Shown: positions 33,321 to 41,120 of the stretch, one piece after another
Numbering within the stretch: the stretch's first letter is position 1
Layout: every line of letters begins with the position of its first letter
DNA from: Chara braunii
Lineage: Eukaryota > Streptophyta > Charophyceae > Charales > Characeae
DNA: 46,378 bases
Assembly: GCA_003427395.1 (NCBI GenBank)
Contig: BFEA01000281.1
Location: forward strand, 1,198,647 to 1,245,024
Direction: 5' to 3'
Program-made: the position numbers and the translations under genes
The notes under the pieces: generated by a model
Seen by the model: the letters and a program-made list of their open reading frames with translations, nothing else
Databases searched by the model: none
What the model was told of the DNA's origin: nothing

Positions 33321-33600
33321 GCGGCCTAGCTCGGTTGCTAAGGCATGCAAGTGGCATTCAGGAGGTCTTGGGTTCAATCCCCATTGGCCTCATGTATCTT
33401 CCTGGGCAAGCTTGGTGCCTGCCACCTAGAGATAGGCCGTTGGCATGTGGCCCAGTGGTTAGGGCACCGGTTGGAAATGGGCATTTTGGCATTGGCCCAT
33501 ATGTTGGTCATGGGGCGTTGTCGTTAACGCCCCGCAAGTCTCGGAGGCCCGGGGTACCAGACCTGAAAGGCTGATGCCGGCAGCCAAAACAATTCTTTTT
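33321..33600 (+). mobile_element. tRNA-derived SINE with a second tRNA-like promoter
   Basis: The head at 33321-33391 has an A box TAGCTCGGTTGCTAAGG and a B box GGGTTCAATCCCC at tRNA-like spacing, within a 70-nt unit beginning GCGGCCT and ending GGCCTC. A second A-box-like phrase, TGGCCCAGTGGTTAGGGC, follows at 33448-33465, with a weaker B-like 'cccggggtaccagacc' at 33548-33563. The unit ends in 'caaaacaattctttttt'. RNA polymerase III SINEs have this head-plus-body form, and two heads suggest a dimeric SINE. The cloverleaf is imperfect, so it is not a working tRNA. Confidence 0.65.
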
Positions 33601-33663
33601 TGGTTTCGCTGGTGGGTCGGCGCGAAATGGCGCGCAAGGCATATTCAGGCTCGACATGGATAG

Positions 33664-33850
33664 CTAGGCCAAGTACTGGTGGTTCAAGCTATCAATGCCG
33701 AGCCTGGAATGCCCCTGCGCGCCAATTTTTGCCGAAGCGCCAGTGTACTGTTTCAATTTTTTTTGGCTGGCGCTTCCAGCCATTGTGGTCCGGTACCCCG
33801 AAGCCCTCAAGGCGCCGCGGCTGATAGCCGGGCCAAGTACTGGTGGGTTC
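33664..33850. repeat. M6-like termini in direct orientation
   Basis: 'ggccaagtactggtggttca' at 33667 and 'gggccaagtactggtgggtt' at 33830 resemble the M6 right end (ggtactggtggcttaa), here as direct repeats around a GC-rich middle. Probably two adjacent or rearranged copies. Confidence 0.4.
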
Positions 33851-33963
33851 AAAACTCCGCACCCATGCGCATGGACACCGGCGGACGTTTACATAACGTA
33901 TACCCATCTGCACACCCCCTTGGCTGTTGTATGTTGGGTTTGGGCTGTGGGATGTTTGCTTGA

Positions 33964-34755
33964 GGGCCTCACCACACCACTCTCGAATCTCGAAAATTCA
34001 TGAGTCGGGCACCGCCACACAGCATCGCTCGAAAAAAAAACTCGGAATTGTACGAGAACTGTCAGAAAGGTGTTTTTGAGTGCCTTCTCGAAAATATGTT
34101 TTCGCCCAGCCTGCAGCGTTGGAGTTTTCGTGATACCTCGTGATACCGCCGGTCCGCGCTCGAGTTCGACGTCCATTTCGAGAGTTGTCAGGCCTTTTTC
34201 TCGGGCCGCGGATAACATCCACGTTCTAGATGAATTTTCGAGAGGCCGGTCTAGTGTGCTATGTGGCGAAGGGCCATTTTGGGCCTTGCCACACTCTCGA
34301 ATCTCGAAAATTCGTGAGTCGGGCACCACCACACAGCATTGCTCGAAAAAAAAAACTCGAAACTGTTTGAGAGCTGTCAGAAAGGCGTTTTCGAGTGCCC
34401 TCTCGAAACGATGTTTTCGACCAGCCGGCAGCGTTGGAGTTTCCGTGATACCGCCCCTTCGACGTCCATTTCGAGAGTTGTCAGGCCGTTTTTCGTGATC
34501 CCGCCCGTTCACGCTCGAGTTTGTCCATTTCGAGAGGCCGGTCTAGTGTGCTATGTGGCTAAGGGCCATTTTCTCTCGAAAACCGGCCTCTCAAAAAAAA
34601 TAAAAAATAAAAAATAAAAAAAATCCTGACAGCTCTCGAATATTTTCGAGATTCGAGAGTGGTGTGACGAGGCCCTTTCTCTCGAAAAGCGGCCTCTCGA
34701 AAAATCCTGACAGCCCTCGAATATTTTCAAGATTCGAGAGTGGTGTGGCGAGGCC
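33964..34755. mobile_element. Nested/duplicated M4-type element (about 0.8 kb)
   Basis: Left termini 'gggcctcaccacaccactct' and 'cgaatctcgaaaattcatga' occur at 33964 and again, with the following 300 bp, at 34281. Right termini 'attcgagagtggtgtg' plus 'acgaggccc' end at 34676 and again at 34755. The order is left-left-centre-right-right. The body is full of 'tcgaaa' and 'tcgagag' words and is open in patches (for example 34070-34498), but codes for nothing I recognise. Confidence 0.65.
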
Positions 34756-34962
34756 CTGATGCTGTTGGTTCTAGCGGTTCTTTGCGTGCTTGCATGCTTG
34801 GGGATGATTGTTCATTTGTCTTCCTGTCCCATATTGCGTTGTCGGGCACGGCGGTCCTACACACTTGCCGGACCTCCCGTCCGCCCATTTGTCGGGCGCG
34901 GGGTCCCACACCCTGGGGCAAGTGTCGGACCTCCCGTCCGCCAATTTGCTGGCGCGCGCTGC

Positions 34963-35075
34963 GCTACTCACCAAATGTGCAAAATGAGAACGAATCTTCC
35001 GCTAGAGAAAGGAAAGATACACGGACTTGTTTTTTTTTTTTTGGGTCTTTTGTGCATGTGGAGAGTAGTCTCGTG
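34963..35075. mobile_element. M4 MITE copy upstream of CCDC22
   Basis: 'ctactcaccaaatgtgcaaa' and 'atgagaacgaatcttccgct' lead to an inverted 'tgtgcatgtggagagtagtc'. It ends about 410 bp before the CCDC22 start codon. Confidence 0.55.
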
Positions 35076-35320
35076 TCGCGGACACTCACGACACGTGTCA
35101 GTGCACGAGGAGGTACGTCGGGTCCTTCTCTGTTTCTTATTCTTATTCTTATTCTTATTATATATATCTTTTTTCTTGGAGCTTCTCGCGTCCGTTGGCG
35201 CTAGTATCGGGGTTTTGAATCGCGCCCGCGCGCGCAATTGCCGCGGAATTATTCTGTTTTCTAACTTTTCTTTCTTTTGACGGCCCTGTTTTCGGCGCGG
35301 AGTTTTTTCGGTCGCGATGT

Positions 35321-35440
35321 GGACAATTTGGCGGGGTGAGTCGGGCATTTTTGTTCTTTTTCCCTCCTGTTTAGAAAGTCGCGGACAATTTGGCGGGTTG
35401 AGTCGGGCATTTTTGTTCTTTTTCCCTCCTTTTTAGAAAG
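35321..35440 (+). promoter_or_regulatory. Duplicated 62-bp upstream segment with E2F-like motifs
   Basis: The unit starting 'ggacaatttggcgggg' at 35321 is repeated from 35383 with few changes. Each copy contains TTTGGCGGG (35327-35335 and 35389-35397), close to the E2F consensus TTTSSCGC. The segment lies 45-165 bp before the CCDC22 ATG, where promoter or 5' UTR is expected. A TATA-like 'tattatatatatc' is at 35157-35169. A regulatory role is inference only. Confidence 0.35.
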
Positions 35441-35484
35441 AAGGAAGGGAGTTGGTCTTTCTTTGGCGTGAAGGCAAGGAAAAT

Positions 35485-35859
35485 ATGGAGGAGGCAGAGG
35501 AAATTCTGATGTCGTCACTACGACAGGCGGGATGCGTGGTCCCAGAGGGTGCCACGTGTGTGGGCGATCTCAGCACCGGAACCATTGTCGGGATCTGTCT
35601 GACGTGTATCCGCGGTATTCGAGGGGAACGAAGATCTGATCGCGATGCTGAGGAGGACCGTACGATGATGATGATCATGATGCCAGGTGAGGGAGGCCAT
35701 TGGCGGGAGGAAGGAAGCGGCGGCGGCGGCGGGGGCGGCGGCTGGATTGGTGGGAGGTTCGTGTTACCTGAACGGACTTCAGAGCGATACAGACTCTGCA
35801 CGGAGGTCGCCATCACCATCAAGGAGATGGGATTTAATGGTGACGTCAGCTTCCACAAG
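35485..35859 (+). CDS. CCDC22: CCDC22 exon 1: N-terminal NN-CH-like domain
   Basis: 125 codons starting MEEAEEILMSSLRQAG, which closely follows the family's conserved N-terminus (MEEAD.ILI.SLRQAG type). A start 33 bp upstream is in frame, but this ATG fits homologues. The helix STGTIVGICLTCIRGI follows, then an insertion of about 45 residues, Asp/Met-rich and then Gly-rich (eight or more Gly from a GGC repeat at 35721-35741). After it comes VLPERTSERYRLCTEVAITI, which re-aligns with the family's LP..S.R(F/Y)RL segment. The exon ends GDVSFHK at AAG/GTAAGG, phase 0. The NN-CH domain mediates COMMD-protein contacts in animals. Confidence 0.88.
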
Positions 35860-35899
35860 GTAAGGTAAAGAGTGTAAGCTAGTTTGGGTATGCTTCCCC

Positions 35900-36067
35900 G
35901 GGCCGAGGACCCCACTAGCAGCGGGGATAGAATCAAGCTCCTGAATCTGGATGTGATTTATGCAGAGATGCAGAAAAGCAGTTCAATCTCAATTTACTGC
36001 ACCTCTCCATAAACACGTCCAGATTCCGGCATTCGATCGAATCCTCTTTGCTAGTGGGACCACGCCC
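35900..36067. mobile_element. M5 TIR element, 168 bp, 40 bp inside intron 1
   Basis: The left end gggccgaggaccccactagc is inverted at the right as gctagtgggaccacgccc. 'ctgaatctggatgtg' and 'cacgtccagattccgg' form an inner inverted pair. It has the same length as the copy at 36372-36539. No clear target duplication. Confidence 0.7.
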
Positions 36068-36300
36068 TCTGTATCTCTCTCCCGGTGTTGGTGTTCGTCC
36101 ATGATGCATCCACGTGGCTCTTCCACAAGAAAAAAAAAAAGACCAACAACAGAGAAACATAGATTTGGCTTCTTCTCAGAACAAATCGATTTCGGTTGTT
36201 GCTTCCGTTGGTAGGTGATCTCGAATCTACCGAGTGTCGCAAGGTATAGGTCTATATTTCTGCCTCCTGATGAGTAGGTAGGTGAAACTCCGACGAAACA

Positions 36301-36562
36301 GTTTGTCACAGCCGCTCCCTCGTTTGCTTGTCCTCTTCTCCCTTCCTCTCCTCTCTGCCTTACGGTTTACCGGGGCAAGGTCCCACTAGCAAAGAGGATT
36401 GGATTGAAGACCTGAATCGGGACGTGTTTGTGGAAAGGTGCAGAATGTCGAGATTGAACTGCTTTTCTGTATGTCTGCCGGAAAGACGTCCAGATTCAGG
36501 ATATTTATCCAATCCCGTTTGCTAGTGGGACCTCGCCCCGGTAGGCAGTTCTGTTTGACGAT
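36301..36562 (+). repeat. Dispersed block B0, copy 2, split by an M5 element
   Basis: 'gtttgtcacagccgctccct' to 'cggttta' (36301-36370) and 'ggcagttctgtttgacgata' (36543-36562) are the two halves of the B0 block seen intact at 4-72 and 36697-36770. Confidence 0.7.
36372..36539. mobile_element. M5 TIR element inserted in B0
   Basis: A 168-bp element: ggggcaaggtcccactagca on the left and tgctagtgggacctcgcccc on the right. The inverted match extends through CCGG to flanking TA on both sides, so a TA duplication is possible. The intact B0 copies give the unoccupied sequence for comparison. Confidence 0.75.
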
Positions 36563-36569
36563 ATATATT

Positions 36570-36897
36570 CTGAACAGGGGGAGTTGTAAGGAAGAAGATT
36601 ATTAAAAATGAATTAAGTTTTTCTTGTTTTCCTTGTTTTCTTTCGTTTTTCGCTTCGGCGCTCTGATATCACGTGGCAATATATATTATATATATCACAG
36701 CCCCTCCCTCGTTTGTTGTCCTTTCTCCAGCTTTGCCGACGGTTTACCGGGCAGTTCTGTGTGACGATATATACATATATATAGTCACAATAGTCACAAA
36801 AATTCAGAGCGCAAAAAAGAAAGAAAAAAAAGAAGAAAAACAGGAAAAAGTGAATTCAGTTTTTTATCTTCTTCCTTACAAGACTCCCCTTGTTCAG
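36570..36897. repeat. Head-to-head inverted repeat with B0 copy 3 at centre
   Basis: The left arm 36570-36667 ('ctgaacagggggagttgtaa', 'ggaagaagatt' ... 'gcgctctgat') reappears inverted at 36803-36897 ('ttcagagcgc' ... 'cttccttacaagactcccct'). The purine tract plus TGTAAGGAAG resembles a polypurine tract/LTR junction, which would make this two LTR starts facing each other. The spacer holds B0 (36697-36770). Solo structure, no coding. Confidence 0.6.
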
Positions 36898-37127
36898 AAC
36901 CTCTTGCGTACAACGCCGCCCACGTGGATGTAGGTTGAGCGACGGCTGCCCCCACCCCCGTGTGTCATATCGACCCACTTGCACACAGCCAAAAGGCAAA
37001 AAGGCAAAGAAAAGAGGAAGGGAACAGCCAAACATTACAGAACATGGGGCAACAAAACAGATCCCAGATGACAAGTCCCACATGCAAGCACCGCCCCTAT
37101 ATACTGTCACACTGTGAATCGGAGCGC

Positions 37128-37250
37128 ACCGGCATTGTACGATCTCTCTCGTCTTGAGAGAGAGAGAGAGAGAGAGAAGCATCTACCGGCATTGTACGAT
37201 CTCTCTCGTCTTGAGGAGGCGGGCTTTTTTTCTCTAGAGAAGAGGAAAGC
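37128..37250. repeat. About 58-bp tandem duplication with (GA)n
   Basis: 'accggcattgtacgatctct' and 'ctcgtcttgag' occur twice, each followed by GA-rich sequence and 'agcatctacc'. Confidence 0.75.
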
Positions 37251-37355
37251 ATCTACCTTGGTGGAGTTGGTGCACAATTGATGCGGAAAAAGATAACCAT
37301 GTGATGTGTACTTGCAGGCAGACAATTGATTCCTGTGAGCCCACCGCTACTCTTA

Positions 37356-37507
37356 CTGGCGTCTTCATCCGAATAGAACGTGCGATCTTTTTATTTTTAT
37401 TTTTTTTTTCCCCCGGGAACTTGTGGTCGGTATCGCTTGCAACTGGACTGAAAGTTGGCCCAAAAATACAGCGATAATTACCGGGCGTTCTATTTGGATG
37501 AAGACGT
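37356..37507. mobile_element. M1 MITE, enlarged copy
   Basis: A 152-bp element with ends GTCTTCATCCGAATAGAACG and the inverse 'cgttctatttggatgaagac'. It is longer than the usual 105 bp because of about 45 bp of T-rich sequence near the left arm. TA at 37354-37355 and 37508-37509. Confidence 0.75.
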
Positions 37508-37509
37508 TA

Positions 37510-37614
37510 CCGTCTTCACCCGAATAGAACGCGCGGTGATTATCGAAGTATCTGGACGGAAAGTTGCTCCAAATGCAGGTATAATGACCGGGCGTTCTAT
37601 TCGGGTGAAGACGC
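37510..37614. mobile_element. M1 MITE, 105 bp, adjacent copy
   Basis: Ends CCGTCTTCACCCGAATAGAA and the inverse 'ttctattcgggtgaagacgc'. TA at 37508-37509, shared with the preceding element, and at 37615-37616. It probably inserted at the duplicated TA of its neighbour. Confidence 0.8.
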
Positions 37615-37863
37615 TAGTAGTACCCCACCGCCACCGCACGAAGCTTAAGGGGGTAATGGAAAACAACCCAGTTTCTTTGGGCCCGGTGCATTCTTCCCTG
37701 TTTTCCGCCCAGGTTCATTGGTTGCCATCTGTCGACGGAGAGACGGGAGTGATTGGACGAGGGGGAGTCTCGTGCGGTGCAAATGGAGAAAACAAAAAGA
37801 ACCGAAAAGAAAAAAAAAAAAAACATCCAATCTGGAAAACTCTGCTGTACATTTCTTCGCTTG

Positions 37864-38045
37864 CTGAGCTGTCCGTATTTGTCCGTTACTTGTCTGTGTC
37901 CCGATCCCATCTTATCGTCTGTGCCTGTGCCACGTCGGATCTGCCATGTTATATTTTCTTTGCATGCTGAGCTGTCGCTTTGTCCGTGTGTCCCGATCCC
38001 GTCTTATCGTCTGTGCTTGTGCCACGTCGGATCTGCCACGTATGC
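37864..38045. repeat. About 100-bp tandem duplication before exon 2
   Basis: 'gctgagctgtccgtatttgt' through 'tgtgccacgtcggatctgcc' is repeated immediately (from 37968) with a few changes. The second copy runs to within about 60 bp of the exon 2 acceptor. Confidence 0.75.
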
Positions 38046-38101
38046 CATCGTCGCCGCCGTGCCTCCACGTGGATTTCGCCGCGCATGTCATTATTCCGAA
38101 G

Positions 38102-38686
38102 TTTCTCTATCCGAGCGATGATGACACGCGGCAGCTTCTGCGGTTTTTAGTGGACAAATTGTCAGAGACCAATCAAGGGAGAAGGTCAGGGCGAGGAGGA
38201 GGAGGCGGCTTCGACGGTAATCAAGGAGGCACGAAGTATGGTCACGGTAAAGAGGGGGTGGAAGGTGAGGATGAGGGGGGGATTGGGGGGGGAGGTGGTG
38301 TCGAGGAAGAGAGGGGGAAGGAGGAGGAGACGGCCACGTGGCGATCACAGAGGCAGCAGCAGACAAACGAACGGGAGGATGATATAACTACAACCACAGG
38401 AGAGGACGGAGCGAGTGTAGATGTGACACGTGGCAGCACCAGCGAGGAGATGGTGAGTGGAGATTGGACATTGGGAGATCGTGCGGCTGAGGACGGATCA
38501 GAGAGGAGGAACGAGGGGGTAGAGGGGAGAGAGGGGGGGAGGGAGGAAGGTGGTGATGGGATGAGAAGGGCAGAAGAAGATGGGAGAAGGGAGGTGGAGT
38601 GCGGGGAGGAGAAGGAGAAAGAGCAGATGGAGATGCAGCGGGAACTTCAAGAACGTGTATCTGACGCTGATTTGCGGCCAGATAAG
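38102..38686 (+). CDS. CCDC22: CCDC22 exon 2: end of NN-CH domain and acidic linker
   Basis: The exon opens after an AG at 38100-38101 with FLYPSDDDTRQLLRFLVDKL, which directly continues exon 1 (family pattern FLYPSE.DLR.LL.FL.E.L). The next 170 codons are Gly/Glu/Arg-rich low complexity (poly-Gly from GGA repeats at 38194-38205 and 38278-38298), where the family also has a poorly conserved linker. They end in MQRELQERVSDADLRPDK. Two phase-0 donors are possible: ATG/GTGAGT at 38453, the stronger consensus, or AAG/GTGCTT at 38687, which keeps the charged helical end. The frame itself stays open to 38705. Confidence 0.75.
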
Positions 38687-39346
38687 GTGCTTGATCCAGA
38701 AGCATAATTTTGCTACACGATTCCTTTTTTTACCGTTTTTTTTCTTCCCTCGTTCCCTCCCACAAATTTCTTCCTTTCATTTTTTTCTGTGTAGAAAACC
38801 CCTCTTTTTGACCCCTCGCTTTTTTTTGAAATCAACAATTGCATTATTTATCATTATGATAGATTTTCATTTCATTAATTGTCGAATATTGTTTATTTAT
38901 TTTTATATATTATTTGCAAAAAAGAGTTCTTTGACAATTATAAGGAACATAATAGTTATCAATAATTCAATAATTGTAAATAATCTAATATCCTAATAAG
39001 AACATAGCCCCCTGCCCCCTTCCCCCCCCCCCCCCCCTCCGTCCTTCAACATCCTTGTTCCCCTTTTTCTTCTTTTTCTCCCTTTTTAGGGTTTTGCAAA
39101 GGCGTGTATGACAACCGTGAAGAGGATTTGATACCCTCTCCATCCCCTTCCTCGTTTTTGTTTCTCCCTCGACTTCTGTCTGCGATTTCCTCCTCCTCCT
39201 CCTCCTCCTTCATTGTCTTTCTCCCTTCTCCGTCCTTTGTCCTCCTCTTTCCTCGGCCTTTTTCCTCCTCCTTCCTCCTTTTCCCTCTTCTCTTTCTTCG
39301 TTTACATTGTCCTCCCTTTCCTCCTAATTCTATCGGGATAGGCGAT

Positions 39347-39348
<2 letters not shown>

Positions 39349-39383
<35 letters not shown>

Positions 39384-39384
39384 N

Positions 39385-39457
<73 letters not shown>

Positions 39458-39495
39458 TCTCTCTCTCTCTCGCTCGCTCGCTCGCTCGCTCGCTC
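39349..39495. repeat. (CT)n microsatellite with N
   Basis: A long CT/TC run with an ambiguous base at 39384. A CTCG run lies near 39470-39495. Length is unreliable. Confidence 0.95.
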
Positions 39496-39628
39496 TCTCG
39501 CTATTCCTTTCTGTTCTTTTTTTTTTTTTGGTTAAATGGCCCATTTTTCGTCTCTCTCTCTCTCCCTATTCCTTTCTGTTCTTTTGTCCTTTTTCCTTTT
39601 TGTTAAATGCCCCATGGACCACGGACGA

Positions 39629-39691
39629 GGTATTAAACTGATCAGAGCAGATACTACACTTGATCATACTTAGCCAATCGGGCGAGAAAAG
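39629..39691 (-). pseudogene. U2 snRNA 5'-end copy
   Basis: The complement reads TACTTTTCTCGCCCGATTGG, then CTAAG and ATCAAGTGTAGTATCTGC, then TGATCAGTTTAATACC. It follows the U2 5' end through the branch-site-pairing GUAGUA and stem IIa start. A 4-base insertion after CTAAG and several substitutions are present, and nothing of U2 beyond about position 60 remains. A truncated pseudogene is likely. Confidence 0.7.
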
Positions 39692-39754
39692 TACCCTTTT
39701 TTCCTGTTCTGCCCCCTACTTTCTCCGGCTTTTCGTCTCTCTCTCTCTCTCTGT

Positions 39755-39832
39755 GTTACAGCCTCTTCTCTTTTGTTGTCCTCTTCTCCCTCTCTCCCTC
39801 GGTTCACCAGGCAGTTCTCTATGATGATATAT
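39755..39832 (+). repeat. Dispersed block B0, copy 4 (divergent)
   Basis: 'gttacagcctcttctctttt' and 'gttcaccaggcagttctcta' parallel the other B0 copies, with a short ATATAT end. Confidence 0.55.
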
Positions 39833-39984
39833 GCGGTATGTATTCATCTATGTTTTCATGATCAGCACGTGTTCATTTCACTACTTCGTTCCCTTATTTC
39901 TCCTTCAACTTGCCTCCTCCTTTTGCTCCCCTCCTTTTCCGGGAGGAGAAATTTTCCTTGTTTCCCTCTCCGTCCTACCGATTT

Positions 39985-40034
39985 TGGTGGTTTTTTTTTT
40001 TTTTTTTTCTGTTTTTTGAACTTTTTCTTTCTTT

Positions 40035-40068
<34 letters not shown>

Positions 40069-40125
40069 CCCCCCTTTTCTTTCCGTTTTGCATCGTTTTT
40101 TTTTTTTTTTTTTTTTTTTTCTTGT
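39985..40125. repeat. Poly-T tracts
   Basis: Three long T runs separated by C/G. Frames across them are artefacts of low complexity. Confidence 0.9.
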
Positions 40126-40664
40126 TTAAAAGGGCGAGGCCCTTAAGATAACATCTTTGAGCTGGCCAAGCCCCAGGTAATTCTGAATTGTTTCATTCTG
40201 TTCTTCTGATTACATTTGTTTTCGGACCGAGGTCTGTATTTCCACAGTTCATTTGGTGTTCCAACTGAGCTAGGCCTGTTGGTCATCTTGGTGTTTTGAG
40301 AAAGTGCATTTAATAGTTGAGGGAGTGCTTTCGACTTTGGCGGAATTGACTGCGAGGGTCGGGACTGCCAGGGTCAGGACGAGAGAAATGGTCATGGTTT
40401 TCAGTACTATATTGCTTGCTAATTTACTATACTAGTGGATTAAAAAAAGGGAATAAGAAAGAGAAATTGTGGGCATGGCGGTGTTTTCCTCCTTGTTTAA
40501 ATGTTTGTCGCTCCATGGGTCAAGCGGATGGCGGGACTAATTGGGACGGAAATTTGGGGTGTGTGGGTTGATGGGTGCGTTTCTTTGGTTGATTAATTGA
40601 TTGATTGATTGATCTCGTAATTGGAGGAATTGGGCCATCATCCTTTCGGGCCGGCCATGTTTAG

Positions 40665-40933
40665 TTGGACGAGGAGGAGGCATCTTTGTGGAAGGAAGAG
40701 GACGTCCAGATAATGAAGGAGAGAGTGAGAGTGGCTGTCAAGCAGCTAAGAGAGAAAGAGCGGGAGCACGAGGTACTACAGAGAGTAATGGCCGCGTTGT
40801 CGTTGACGGGAGGTGGTGGTGGTGGTGGTGGCGTTGGGGAATCAGCTACCGCCGCCGTGGAGCAGAAAGCCGTCCAGGTGCAGGCAGTCGTTGATCAAAC
40901 AGCAATGAGGATTTCCCAGCTCCAATTAGAACG
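40665..40933 (+). CDS. CCDC22: CCDC22 exon 3: coiled-coil region
   Basis: Bounded by an acceptor 'catgtttag' and donor ACG/GTATGT. 89 codons plus 2 nt (phase 2). It encodes LDEEEASLWKEEDVQIMKER followed by a heptad-rich stretch (VAVKQLREKEREHEVLQRVM), a Gly8 run from a GGT repeat (40812-40833) and QAVVDQTAMRISQLQLER. The last part parallels the family's VENSAQR...L..QWE.HR coiled coil. The Gly run interrupts what should be helix and marks repeat expansion. In animals this C-terminal half binds CCDC93 and VPS35L. Confidence 0.75.
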
Positions 40934-40984
40934 GTATGTATTTGTATTGATTGAATATGAAGGCAGTCTTTGACAATGGAATTT

Positions 40985-41118
40985 TTTAGAATTGGATATT
41001 TGACAAGTGAATATTTGATAAATGGATATGTGATAAGTGAATATTTGATAATTAAATTTTCGATGGTTAATTGAACATGTGATAAATTGGATAATCGGAC
41101 ATTTGTTAATGGAGTATT
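40985..41118. repeat. 'gatatttgataa' degenerate tandem repeat
   Basis: About nine imperfect copies of a 14-bp AT-rich unit (ggatatttgacaag, gaatatttgataaa and so on), directly before the TIR element at 41121. Confidence 0.75.
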
Positions 41119-41120
41119 TG

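Larger units (their letters stand above)
38687..40664 (+). other. CCDC22 intron 2, low-complexity rich
   Basis: Poly-C, CT and poly-T tracts, a U2 fragment and a B0 copy fill this intron. Further exon sequence cannot be excluded, for example 'gagctggccaagccccag' before gtaatt at 40171, but I see no family match there. Confidence 0.5.

Noticed and set aside
33889-34512. 207-codon minus frame with internal repetition
   Set aside because: The repetition is the duplicated M4-type element. Composition follows the TCGAAA repeats and no family is recognised.
35687-35782. 96-nt exitron in CCDC22 exon 1 (CAG/GTGAGG ... TTCAG, multiple of three)
   Set aside because: The sequence just before the putative acceptor (LPERTSERYRL) matches the family, so removing it would delete conserved residues. 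The segment is also G-rich, unlike plant introns.
39046-39535. Ser/Leu- and Arg/Glu-rich frames
   Set aside because: Translations of the CT microsatellite.
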